A stretch of 10,689 bases of DNA, from assembly GCA_903861445.1 (NCBI GenBank), contig CAIOUK010000045.1:1-10689 (forward strand). Direction: 5' to 3'. Below the pieces are notes generated by a model. It worked only from the letters and a program-made list of their open reading frames with translations. It was not told where the DNA came from and did no database searches. Numbering within the stretch: the stretch's first letter is position 1; the number at the start of each line of letters is the position of its first letter. Made by a program: the position numbers and the translations under genes. Of this stretch, positions 1 to 6,796 are shown piece by piece. The stretch is from an uncultured Verrucomicrobia subdivision 3 bacterium. Lineage in GTDB: Bacteria; Verrucomicrobiota; Verrucomicrobiia; Limisphaerales; UBA11358.

Positions 1-1
1 A

Positions 2-277
2 CTCATCAATGGCGTGGCTGTGCACCAACCATTCAAACCGAAAGAATGGTGGGTAGAAAAATTGAGGTCTTTGAACCTTCAACACCAACCCCAATACGTC
101 AGTTACTTTAATACACAATGGGTGCGTGGAGGACGTCAAACTACACGCAACTTTAATCTGGTTGTTAGTCATTCCACTGCCCAGTTTGCGGCTATCCCCT
201 TAGAACCCCCATTTGTCCGAATTTATGATCGCTGGCTTGGCTCTCGTCCGCAAAGATTTATAGCAGGAACATTGTAA
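2..277 (+). CDS. 3' end of a truncated gene, possibly a SAM-dependent methyltransferase
   Basis: The frame is open from the left edge of the window (LINGVAVHQPFKPKEWW...) to a TAA at 275-277, so this is the C-terminal ~91 residues of a protein that starts outside. A GTG at 14 could act as a start, but nothing favours it over read-through from upstream. The stretch HQPFKPKEWWVEKLRSL resembles the end of many small class I methyltransferases, where H-x-KPxEWW-x-x-L follows the last beta strand. The Rossmann core is not in the window, so the family cannot be confirmed. The product is basic, with no signal peptide or membrane segment. Base composition here is more AT-rich than in the cassette that follows. 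It could equally be the end of another kind of enzyme. Confidence 0.5.
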   Translation, partial: LINGVAVHQPFKPKEWWVEKLRSLNLQHQPQYVSYFNTQWVRGGRQTTRNFNLVVSHSTAQFAAIPLEPPFVRIYDRWLGSRPQRFIAGTL

Positions 278-346
278 CGGCTTGGTTGTGGTTTTCTTGT
301 CTTCGCCGGAGGAAAAAGGCAGATTGTTGCAAATCTATAAGAAAAT

Positions 347-1279
347 ATGAAAATTCTAATTACCGGCGGTGCCGGTTACCTTGGTTCCATCCTTACGCCT
401 ACCCTGCTCGCGCAGGGCCATGAAGTGACCGTGCTGGACAATTTTTACTTCAACCAGAACTCGCTGCTCGACTGCTGCGGCAATGAAAGATTTTCTGTCT
501 TGCGGGGCGATTGCCGTGAGGAATCCGTTATCAAACCACTCGTGGCCAAGGCCGACTTGATCATCCCGCTCGCCGCACTCGTCGGCGTGCCGATCTGCAA
601 CACGGATCAAATCGCGACGAAAACGACCAATCAGGACGCGGTCGAAATGCTGTGCCGCCTCGCCGGCAAACAACAATGGATTATCATGCCCGTCACCAAC
701 AGCGGTTATGGCGTCGGTGAAAAAGGCAAATTCTGCACCGAGGAGACCCCACTTAATCCCATCTCCACCTATGGCATCACCAAGGTCAAGGCTGAGCAAG
801 CCGTGCTCTCACGCGAAAACAGCATCAGCTTCCGCCTCGCCACCGTGTTCGGGTGCGCGCCGCGCATGCGGCTGGATTTGCTCGTGAATGATTTTGTTTA
901 TCGCGCCGTTCATGACCGCGCCGTTTTGATATTTGAGGGACATTTCAAGCGCAATTACATCCACATCCGCGACGTGGCCCGCGCCTTTGCGCACGGCATC
1001 GCCAACTTTGAAAAGATGAAAGGCAAGCCTTACAACGTCGGCCTGGACGACGCGAATCTCTCCAAGCTCGAACTCTGCGCGGTGATCCAAAAGCATCTGC
1101 CGAAGTTCGTCTATGTCGAAGCGCCCATTGGTGAAGATCCGGACAAACGCGATTACATCGTGAGCAACGCGCGCATCGCCGGCACCGGCTTCAAGCCTGA
1201 ATGGGGCTTGGATCGCGGCATCACCGAGCTGATCAAGGGTTTCACAATTTTGCGGAACACGATTTATTCAAACGTGTGA
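347..1279 (+). CDS. NAD-dependent epimerase/dehydratase (extended SDR family)
   Basis: This is a 310-residue cytoplasmic sugar-nucleotide-modifying enzyme of the extended SDR family. The N-terminus is the Rossmann dinucleotide loop, G7-G8-A9-G10-Y-L-G13, after a beta strand (KILIT). The acidic residue after strand 2 (VLDNF, D31) suggests NAD(H). The catalytic pair is Y142-x3-K146 (TYGITK), with T117/S119 as the third residue. RNYIHIRDVARA at 202-213 is the conserved substrate-domain motif. The T-D-E triplet of sugar-nucleotide 4,6-dehydratases is replaced by T117-N118-S119, so a canonical dehydratase is unlikely; an epimerase or reductase fits better. The ATG at 347 is chosen because the Rossmann strand begins at residue 2 and an in-frame TAA lies at 338-340. 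A GGAGG at 308-312 is about 34 nt upstream, too far to serve this start. The gene leads a + strand cassette with the nucleotidyltransferase and GHMP kinase. The exact substrate is unknown. Confidence 0.9.
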   Translation: MKILITGGAGYLGSILTPTLLAQGHEVTVLDNFYFNQNSLLDCCGNERFSVLRGDCREESVIKPLVAKADLIIPLAALVGVPICNTDQIATKTTNQDAVEMLCRLAGKQQWIIMPVTNSGYGVGEKGKFCTEETPLNPISTYGITKVKAEQAVLSRENSISFRLATVFGCAPRMRLDLLVNDFVYRAVHDRAVLIFEGHFKRNYIHIRDVARAFAHGIANFEKMKGKPYNVGLDDANLSKLELCAVIQKHLPKFVYVEAPIGEDPDKRDYIVSNARIAGTGFKPEWGLDRGITELIKGFTILRNTIYSNV

Positions 1280-1286
1280 TTTTTAC

Positions 1287-1359
1287 CACAGATGGAAACA
1301 GATGAAACACAGATAAATATTTTTAAAGGAAATTTGTGTTTCAGCTCTGAAAATCTGTG
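1287..1359. repeat. 73-bp imperfect inverted-repeat element between two cassette genes
   Basis: Two 25-nt arms (1287-1311 and 1335-1359) face each other across a 23-nt AT-rich spacer. Each arm has CACAGAT at its outer end and TGAAACACA at its inner end, with exactly 9 variable bases between. The outer 7 bp and inner 9 bp are perfectly complementary between arms. The left arm also reads as short direct repeats of an ACAGATGAA-like unit. The element fills nearly all of the 90-bp gap between the epimerase stop and the nucleotidyltransferase start. It is not followed by a T tract, so it is not a canonical terminator. It resembles the dispersed CACAGATGaACACAGAT-type intergenic repeats that I recall from some environmental bacterial genomes. 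Confidence 0.7.
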
Positions 1360-1369
1360 ACTAAAAGCT

Positions 1370-2119
1370 ATGCCTGTTTCATCCGAACAAATTACCGCCG
1401 TCATTCTTGCCGGCGGGTTTGGCACGCGCATCCAGCATCTGCTGGGCGATTTGCCCAAGCCGATGGCACCTGTCAACGGCAAGCCATTTCTCGAATGGGT
1501 CGTGCGCTGGCTCGCCGCGCAAAATATCCGCCGCGTCGTGCTGTCCACCGGCTACATGACCGAGTCGATTGAAAACCATTTTTCATCGCAGCCCGTCGCC
1601 GGTGTCACCGTGTTGTGCGTGCCCGAAACCACACCGCTCGGCACCGCCGGTGGATTTTTGAACGCCGTGCATCAGAGCAAAATAAATTCCGCCGCCTGGT
1701 TTCTCCTGAATGGCGACACACTCGTATTTGCGAATCTCGCCGATGCGATCCGCGAGTTGCAAAATGATTCCACCGCCGGCGTCATTTTCGGCCGCGAAGT
1801 GCCCGACACCAGCCGCTACGGCAGTTTGGTCAGCGACGCGAACGGCAACCTCGCCTGCTTCGCCGAAAAACGCCCCGGCCAGGGCGTCATCAGCACCGGC
1901 GTTTATCTGTTTCGCGATGCGCTTGTGAAAAAATTTCCCACCAAAATTCCATTGAGCCTCGAAGCCGAGGTGTTTCCGGCGTTGACGACGGCGGGCGAAT
2001 CGTTGAAAGTTTTGCGCATCCACGCGCCGTTTCTGGACATTGGCACGCCCGAAACATTGCGTGAAGCGGATTTTTTTATCCAACAAAACATCGCCCAGTT
2101 TCAACCTGAAATCGTATGA
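1370..2119 (+). CDS. HddC-like sugar-1-phosphate nucleotidyltransferase
   Basis: This 249-residue cytoplasmic nucleotidyltransferase (NTP_transferase, GT-A-like fold) should join a nucleoside triphosphate to a sugar 1-phosphate, releasing pyrophosphate. The signature loop L13-AGG-F-GT-R20 and P29-K-P-M32 bind the nucleotide phosphates and sugar phosphate. G91-T-A-G-G95 and N114-G-D-T-L118 supply the base/sugar contacts and the metal-binding Asp (D116). E166-K167 and FLDIGTPETL (221-230) are the expected C-terminal sugar-binding motifs. The length and the KPMAPVNGKPFLEW segment are closest, from memory, to HddC, the D-glycero-D-manno-heptose 1-phosphate guanylyltransferase. RmlA-like or mannose-1-phosphate enzymes are the alternatives. 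The start follows the inverted-repeat element, with no Shine-Dalgarno. The stop overlaps the next gene's start (ATGA), implying translational coupling with the kinase that would make its substrate. Confidence 0.9.
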   Translation: MPVSSEQITAVILAGGFGTRIQHLLGDLPKPMAPVNGKPFLEWVVRWLAAQNIRRVVLSTGYMTESIENHFSSQPVAGVTVLCVPETTPLGTAGGFLNAVHQSKINSAAWFLLNGDTLVFANLADAIRELQNDSTAGVIFGREVPDTSRYGSLVSDANGNLACFAEKRPGQGVISTGVYLFRDALVKKFPTKIPLSLEAEVFPALTTAGESLKVLRIHAPFLDIGTPETLREADFFIQQNIAQFQPEIV

Positions 2120-3096
2120 TCATTTCCCGCGCCCCGGTGCGCATCAGTTTTTTTGGCGGCGGCACCGATTATCCCGAATATTTTTTGAAGGAAGGCGGCG
2201 CGGTGCTGGCGACGGCGATTGACAAATATTCCTATGTCACGGTCAGCCCGTTCTTGAGCCACTTGTTCGATTACTCGATGCGCATCTCGTATCGCAAGGT
2301 GGAGCTAGTAAAAGAAGTGGGCCACATCGAGCACAATGTTTTCCGGGAATGCCTCAAGCTCTGCAAATTCGAGCGCGACATCGAGCTGCACAATTTCGCT
2401 GATTTGCCGGCGTTCACCGGCCTCGGCTCCTCGTCGGCTTTCACGGTTTCCTTGCTCCAAGCGCTGCACACGTTCAAGGGACAATTCCTCCGACCGCACG
2501 AACTGGCAATTGAAGCGATCAACGTCGAGCGCCATATTTTGAAGGACAATGTCGGTTGCCAAGACCAGGTGCTGGCGGCGTTTGGCGGCTTCAATCTGGT
2601 GGAATTCCGCACCGAAAAAGATTTCGTGGTTAATCGCGTGCCGCTGCCGCCGCAACGGCTGGCAGATTTTCAATCGCATCTTTTTCTCGTGTTCACCGGC
2701 ATCACGCGCAAAGCGTCGGACGTGGTCGCGCACCAGTTGAAGCGGGTGGACCAAAATCTCACCGCGCTGCGCTCGATGCGCCAAATGGTCTATACCGGCC
2801 ACGACATTTTGGTTTCGGGTCGGCCGCTGTGCGAATTTGGCGAGCTGCTGCATCAGGCATGGGAAGCCAAGCGCGGCCTCGACGGCGGCATTTCCAACGC
2901 GGAGATTGACGAGATTTACGCCGCCGGCCGGAAAGCCGGCGCATGGGGTGGAAAACTGCTCGGAGCCGGCGGCGGCGGCTTCATGCTGTTCTTCGCGCCG
3001 CCAGAAACGCACGCGAAGCTGCGCCACGTCTTTACCGGCCGCCAGATTCTCGACGTAAAAATCAATGCGCCGGGCTCGCAGATTATTTTCTCGTAA
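2116..3096 (+). CDS. GHMP-family sugar kinase, HddA-like (heptose-7-phosphate kinase type)
   Basis: This 326-residue GHMP kinase should phosphorylate a sugar at C1 using ATP. The N-terminal motif R5-A-P-V-R-I-S-F-F-G-G-G-T-D18 is the hallmark of the HddA/fucokinase-like branch. The ATP-binding motif 2 is G102-L-G-S-S-S-A108. G147-C-Q-D150 lies in the conserved GxxD catalytic region. The C-terminal motif 3 is G275-A-W-G-G-K-L-L-G-A-G-G-G-G288. Length and motif spacing match D-glycero-alpha-D-manno-heptose-7-phosphate kinase. With the overlapping HddC-like gene upstream, a kinase plus nucleotidyltransferase pair that makes a GDP-heptose-like sugar is the best reading. The substrate could instead be another sugar, since this branch also includes kinases of uncertain specificity. 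The start is fixed by the 4-nt ATGA overlap and by the family N-terminus. The gene ends just before a strong terminator. Confidence 0.88.
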   Translation: MIISRAPVRISFFGGGTDYPEYFLKEGGAVLATAIDKYSYVTVSPFLSHLFDYSMRISYRKVELVKEVGHIEHNVFRECLKLCKFERDIELHNFADLPAFTGLGSSSAFTVSLLQALHTFKGQFLRPHELAIEAINVERHILKDNVGCQDQVLAAFGGFNLVEFRTEKDFVVNRVPLPPQRLADFQSHLFLVFTGITRKASDVVAHQLKRVDQNLTALRSMRQMVYTGHDILVSGRPLCEFGELLHQAWEAKRGLDGGISNAEIDEIYAAGRKAGAWGGKLLGAGGGGFMLFFAPPETHAKLRHVFTGRQILDVKINAPGSQIIFS

Positions 3097-3108
3097 CCGG
3101 AAATTTTC

Positions 3109-3145
3109 TAAAAATAATTACGCGTATTGCGCGTAGTTATTTTTA
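3109..3145. terminator. Bidirectional intrinsic terminator between convergent operons
   Basis: The arm at 3109-3124 (T, A-rich, then TTACGCG) pairs with 3130-3145 over 16 positions with a single G-T wobble, leaving a 5-nt loop (TATTG, 3125-3129). The base is A/T on both sides and the loop-proximal end is GCGC-rich. The hairpin therefore ends in a U run read from either strand. It lies 13 nt after the kinase stop on the + strand. On the - strand it overlaps the last codons and the stop (3118-3120) of the C-methyltransferase. It should end both convergent transcripts. Confidence 0.85.
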
Positions 3146-4356
3146 TCAATTACCACCGGTGTCGGAATCGGCACAATGAATTTGCCGCCAGCCATGATGT
3201 AATCGCGCTTCTTCGGCAAAAATTCTTTCAGGAAATTCCACGCCAGAATCAGATAGGCGTCCGGCACGTCCGTCGTTTTTTCGTCGAGAATTGGCATCCT
3301 CGCGCCGGGAATGTATTTGCCGACTTTCATCTGATTCACCTCGACGGCGCACTGCACCAGCTCGGTTGTGATGTGAAATGAATTCAGCAGCGTCGCGCCT
3401 TTGGCGGGCGCGCCGAAGGCGTAAATCTTTTTTCCTTTCGCGTGATAATCGCGCAGGATGGCCATGAGTTCGGCCTCAATTTCCCATACGCGCTTGGCGA
3501 ATTTTTTGTAAGTCTCGATTTTGTCGCAGCCGAGCTCCTTTTCGTCCGCGCGCATTTTGGCGACGGACGCATCAATTTTCTGCGTGCCGCGCGGCGCGAC
3601 GAGCAGTTCCATCGAGCCACCGTGAATCGGCAGCATGCCCGCGTGGAAAATTTCCAAGCCGTATTGCGAAAAAAGCCGGTCGAGCGAATGCACCGTCCAG
3701 TAAGTCAGGTGCTCATGATAAACTTGGTCGAACTGCGTGTATTTGATCATGCCGGCCAGTGAAATGGCCTGCACGCAAAACACGCCGCCATCGCGAATCA
3801 ATTCGGCGATGCCCTCGGTGACGCTGTGTAATTCTTCGAGGTGAAAAAATACACCCGCCGCCGTGACGAGCTTCGCGCGGCCTTTTTGCGCGATGATGTC
3901 GCGCGCCACGCCGGCGTTGAAAAATTTCGCCCACGTTTCAACGCCGCGTTTGTTCGCCATTTCCGCGAGATTTTTCGCGCCGTCCACGCCGAGCGTGCGC
4001 AGGCCAAAATTTTCGTAGCACGCGAGCCAGGTGCCGTCGTTGCTGCCAATGTCCACTACGAGATCGCCGGCTTTCAGGCCAAGCCGTTTGACGAGCCGCG
4101 CGGTGCTGTCTTGAAAATGCGTGCGCAAGGTCTGCGTGGTGCCGGAGACGTAAAGATATTCCTCGAACATCGTTTCCTTCGGCACGGTGTAATTGATCTG
4201 CACGGCGGTGCAGTCATGGCAGAAGCAGACCTGCAGCGGATAATACGGTTCCTTGTGCCCGAGATCTTTCGGCAGCAGCAGGCTGTCGCAATGCGGCTGG
4301 TCGCCGAGGTCGAGAAATTGTTCCAGTTTCGTGCTGTGGCAAACGCGGCAGGGCAT
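3118..4356 (-). CDS. Zinc-binding SAM-dependent C-methyltransferase (TylCIII/NovU/TcaB9 family)
   Basis: This 412-residue enzyme has the three-part layout of deoxysugar C-methyltransferases. The N-terminal zinc-binding domain has C3-x2-C6 and C46-x2-C49. The central Rossmann methyltransferase domain has the SAM loop V101-D-I-G-S-N-D-G-T109. The C-terminal domain (about 245-405) belongs to the family's third region, with G315-A-P-A-K-G320. The catalytic segment Y213-H-E-H216, followed by L-T-Y-W, matches the YHEH motif whose Tyr, His and Glu act in TcaB9. Known relatives methylate C3 or C5 of NDP-4-keto-6-deoxy sugars; the exact substrate here is inferred. It is the last gene of the - strand operon, starting 3 nt after the upstream SDR stop. 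There is no Shine-Dalgarno; the sequence before the ATG is AT-rich. The stop codon lies inside the terminator hairpin. Full length and intact. Confidence 0.9.
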   Translation of the reverse strand: MPCRVCHSTKLEQFLDLGDQPHCDSLLLPKDLGHKEPYYPLQVCFCHDCTAVQINYTVPKETMFEEYLYVSGTTQTLRTHFQDSTARLVKRLGLKAGDLVVDIGSNDGTWLACYENFGLRTLGVDGAKNLAEMANKRGVETWAKFFNAGVARDIIAQKGRAKLVTAAGVFFHLEELHSVTEGIAELIRDGGVFCVQAISLAGMIKYTQFDQVYHEHLTYWTVHSLDRLFSQYGLEIFHAGMLPIHGGSMELLVAPRGTQKIDASVAKMRADEKELGCDKIETYKKFAKRVWEIEAELMAILRDYHAKGKKIYAFGAPAKGATLLNSFHITTELVQCAVEVNQMKVGKYIPGARMPILDEKTTDVPDAYLILAWNFLKEFLPKKRDYIMAGGKFIVPIPTPVVIDKNNYAQYA

Positions 4357-4359
4357 AAA

Positions 4360-5277
4360 TTATTTGTGAATGGGTTGCGGCGGCAGGGCTTGATAATAGC
4401 GGATCGTCTCAGCCAGCGCGACGCGGATGTCCGTGAACTTAAAATCCGGGAATAGCCGGTTGATCTTGTCCGTGTTGAAAACTTTTTTGGAGACGCCGGA
4501 CCATTTCGTCGTGTCGTAAATAATTTTCGCCGGATCGTAGCCGACGATTTCGCAAATCATCTCGGCGTATTGGCGGATGCTGTGGCCGTGGCCGCTGCCG
4601 AGATTCAAAATGTCGTTCGGGCAATGCTCAACGGCGAGATTGATGAGCTTGATCGCGTCATCAATGTAAATCAGTTCACGAATCTGGCTGCCCGTGCCCC
4701 ACAGCGACACCGGCACGCCCTGCGTTTTGCCGGCGACAATTTTTTTGATGAGATCGAAAATGAAATGCGTGTCCTCGCGCTCGAACTCCGGGCCGAAGAG
4801 AGTCGAGGGCATCAGATGGCGGAACTGCATCTGGTATTGATGATTCAGCGCGAGTTGGCCGACGTAGAGCATCCGCTTGGTCATTGCATAGGTGTAGAGG
4901 TCGCTGTCCGGCTCGCCGACCATGTAGTTCTCTTCCTTCAATTCCAGTTCCGGTGGATACGCGCAGCCGGTGCCCATGGAAATCATCACGGCCTTTTCCT
5001 GAAACTCGCGCCAGAACCACAGGACGTTCGTGTTGATCTGCTGGTTGATGATCCACTGCTCGCCCTTGTGATACAGGCAGAAATCGCCCGCTTTGGTCCA
5101 CGCCGCGAGATGATAGATGCGGTCGAACTTCGTGTCTTTGAACTGCAAGAGGTTTTGTTTCTCGACTAGATTACAATTCTTGGAATTGATGATTGTGACA
5201 TCGGCGCCCTGACGTTTCAAATCAGGAACCAGGTGCCGACCCAAAAATCCCGTGCCGCCAGTGACTAGAACTTTCAT
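4360..5277 (-). CDS. NAD(P)-dependent epimerase/reductase, GDP-L-fucose synthase-like SDR
   Basis: This 305-residue extended SDR begins with the Rossmann loop G7-G-T-G10-F-L-G13. It carries Y130-x3-K134 (TYAMTK) and the substrate-domain motif R200-ELIYIDDAIKL. Alignment from memory to E. coli GDP-fucose synthase (Fcl) places G102-T-G-C105-AYP on its GSSCIYP motif. The catalytic Ser is then Thr103, the acid/base Cys is retained as C105, and the second acid/base residue, His, is plausibly H171 in DTHFIF. This fits a 3,5-epimerase/4-reductase-type or related enzyme acting on a 4-keto-sugar nucleotide. A simple 4-epimerase or reductase is the alternative. The start overlaps the upstream oxidoreductase stop by ATGA, so translation is probably coupled. 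Its partner in the operon, the C-methyltransferase, acts on the same class of keto sugars. Confidence 0.87.
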   Translation of the reverse strand: MKVLVTGGTGFLGRHLVPDLKRQGADVTIINSKNCNLVEKQNLLQFKDTKFDRIYHLAAWTKAGDFCLYHKGEQWIINQQINTNVLWFWREFQEKAVMISMGTGCAYPPELELKEENYMVGEPDSDLYTYAMTKRMLYVGQLALNHQYQMQFRHLMPSTLFGPEFEREDTHFIFDLIKKIVAGKTQGVPVSLWGTGSQIRELIYIDDAIKLINLAVEHCPNDILNLGSGHGHSIRQYAEMICEIVGYDPAKIIYDTTKWSGVSKKVFNTDKINRLFPDFKFTDIRVALAETIRYYQALPPQPIHK

Positions 5278-6272
5278 AATTTTTCAATTTCAACGGACCG
5301 CTTTTCGCGCGCCGAACGCGCCGCCGCATCCATCACGGATTGCAGCCGCAGCAGGTCGCTTTCAAAATTATTGTTCGCCGCAACGCTGCTGGAAATGGTG
5401 GCGCAAAAATCTTCAATCATCAAACGGAACTGGTCGGCTGGTTCGACCATTAATTTTTCCACGCCGGAATCCGTCTCAATGGTGACGGCGGCTGGCTTGT
5501 CCGTCGGCACGGCAAAGGCGCGTTCCACTTCGATGCGTCCGCTCGTGCCGGCGACGGCGTAACGCGAACGGTAGTTCACGCCGAACGCCGCATACAGGTG
5601 CGCGATTTCGCCGCCGGAAAATTTCAGCGTGATCGCCACAGAATCGTCCACGCCAGTCGCGGCATCGCGGCTTTGTTCACACTGGACGGAAACCGACGCG
5701 CTCGGAATTTGCATCAACGCCGCCGCAACTGGATAGCCCGCCGAGTCGTGAAACACGCCGCCGGCCAGCTCCGGCTTCAGGCGCATATCGTTTGCCGGCG
5801 GCCGCGGATAGGTGAACTCCGCCGAAAAAAATCTGGGCGTGCCAATGCGTCCTGCCGCGATGAGCGAGTGAACCAGCGCGTGCTGCGGATGATATTTGAA
5901 CGCGTAGCCTTCAAACAATCTGACGCCCGCAGCGCGACACGCGGCCACAGCCTTGCGCGCTTCATCGCCGCTGCCAAACGACGGCTTCTCGCACAAAATA
6001 TGTTTCCCCGCCGCTGCGGCTATGTGAACCCATTCGGCGTGCAAGGTTGGCGGCGTGGAAATATAAACAGCGTTGATTTGCGGATCAGCCAGCACGGCTT
6101 CGTAGCTGCCGTGTTTCGGACAGGAAAATTCGCGCGCGAACGCTTCCGCCTTGACGGCATCGCGGCTGCCGATGCGCGCGAGTTGCGCACCGCTGGCGAG
6201 TTTCAGCGCCGGCAAAAACCGCCGCCGCGCCACGCTGGAACACGCGATGATGCCAAACTGGACGGCGGCCAT
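5274..6272 (-). CDS. Gfo/Idh/MocA-family sugar oxidoreductase
   Basis: This 332-residue cytoplasmic NAD(P)-dependent oxidoreductase has an N-terminal Rossmann domain (residues 1-120) and a C-terminal alpha/beta substrate domain. The nucleotide loop is the variant F-G7-I-I-A-C-S-S-V-A-R, typical of one branch of the family. C94-E95-K96-P97 is the family EKP motif, with K96 as the catalytic Lys. G171-G-V-F-H175-D176-S-A-G-Y180 is the conserved active-site helix. Relatives oxidise or reduce hydroxyls of sugars and sugar nucleotides, including 3-keto sugars in WlbA- or KijD10-like enzymes. The substrate here is not predictable. It starts 3 nt after the cupin stop and overlaps the SDR start by 4 nt, so it is firmly inside the operon. 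Confidence 0.9.
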   Translation of the reverse strand: MAAVQFGIIACSSVARRRFLPALKLASGAQLARIGSRDAVKAEAFAREFSCPKHGSYEAVLADPQINAVYISTPPTLHAEWVHIAAAAGKHILCEKPSFGSGDEARKAVAACRAAGVRLFEGYAFKYHPQHALVHSLIAAGRIGTPRFFSAEFTYPRPPANDMRLKPELAGGVFHDSAGYPVAAALMQIPSASVSVQCEQSRDAATGVDDSVAITLKFSGGEIAHLYAAFGVNYRSRYAVAGTSGRIEVERAFAVPTDKPAAVTIETDSGVEKLMVEPADQFRLMIEDFCATISSSVAANNNFESDLLRLQSVMDAAARSAREKRSVEIEKL

Positions 6273-6275
6273 GAT

Positions 6276-6731
6276 TTATTTGGCGTGACGGGCGTCTTTG
6301 TTTTGAAATTTATTGAACGCGCTTTTGGGGTCGCCGTGGTCGCCCTCACCCATGCCCAGATTTTCGTGGATGATCGGGCGTTTGCAATCGTCCCAGCGTT
6401 TGGTCAGAAAGGAAACGGACTGGCAATCGGTGACCGCGAGAAAAACATGATAGGTATTGCGCGGAATGTAAATGCACTCGCCTTTGGTCATGTAGATGAA
6501 ATTTTCCTTGCGGGTCTTGATGTCCACTTCAACTTCCACGCCAACGCCGTCCACGAGCATGATGTATTCGTCAAATTCCGGGTGGCAGTGGTTGCCGCGA
6601 ACCTTTCCAGCCTTGATGAACTGGTGCGTCCATTCCATAATCGGCGCATCGGGCACAAAGGAAAAAATTGCGCCGCGCCCGTCCCGAATGGTGGCGAGAT
6701 TGCAGCTGGGCTTGAAGGATGTCATGCGCAT
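6276..6731 (-). CDS. Cupin-fold protein, WxcM/RmlC-like sugar-nucleotide isomerase family
   Basis: This is a 151-residue single-domain cupin and the first gene of the - strand operon. Numbered from the ATG at 6731, metal-binding motif 1 is G46-N-H48-C-H50-x4-E55. Motif 2 is G84-x5-P90-x4-H95. Together they give the usual His-His-Glu-His site. Family members act in polysaccharide loci as keto-sugar-nucleotide isomerases or epimerases (QdtA/FdtA/WxcM- and RmlC-like), although some have no assigned activity. The frame stays open back to an ATG at 6836, but that extension has no family resemblance and contains the putative -35 and -10 elements. The ATG at 6731, or the one at 6725, is therefore preferred; neither has a Shine-Dalgarno. 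The C-terminus is Lys- and Asp-rich and probably flexible. Confidence 0.82.
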   Translation of the reverse strand: MRMTSFKPSCNLATIRDGRGAIFSFVPDAPIMEWTHQFIKAGKVRGNHCHPEFDEYIMLVDGVGVEVEVDIKTRKENFIYMTKGECIYIPRNTYHVFLAVTDCQSVSFLTKRWDDCKRPIIHENLGMGEGDHGDPKSAFNKFQNKDARHAK

Positions 6732-6766
6732 AAATTGAAAAATTAAAATTATTTTTGAACGGGCAG

Positions 6767-6796
6767 ACTTTATGCCATCGCTTCTGGCAGTGTCAA
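6767..6796 (-). promoter_or_regulatory. Sigma70-like promoter of the four-gene - strand operon
   Basis: On the - strand a perfect -35 hexamer TTGACA (6796-6791) is followed after 16 nt by CATAAA (6774-6769), or after 18 nt by TAAAGT (6772-6767). Each of these matches four of six -10 positions. Initiation would fall near 6760, leaving a leader of about 30 nt that is almost pure A/T before the ATG at 6731. The position fits the operon start and argues against the longer cupin start at 6836. Confidence 0.55.

Noticed and set aside
2305..3027. 240-codon - strand frame opposite the GHMP kinase
   Set aside because: The kinase motifs on the + strand explain the region. The antisense product has no recognisable domain.
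3841..5169. Long + strand open frames opposite the C-methyltransferase and Fcl-like SDR
   Set aside because: They are antisense shadows of genes with full sets of catalytic motifs; the translations have no family features.
5598..6746. Long + strand open frame (about 382 codons) opposite the oxidoreductase and cupin genes
   Set aside because: It is a mirror frame of two clearly recognisable - strand genes in GC-rich codons. Its product is Arg-rich with no motif.
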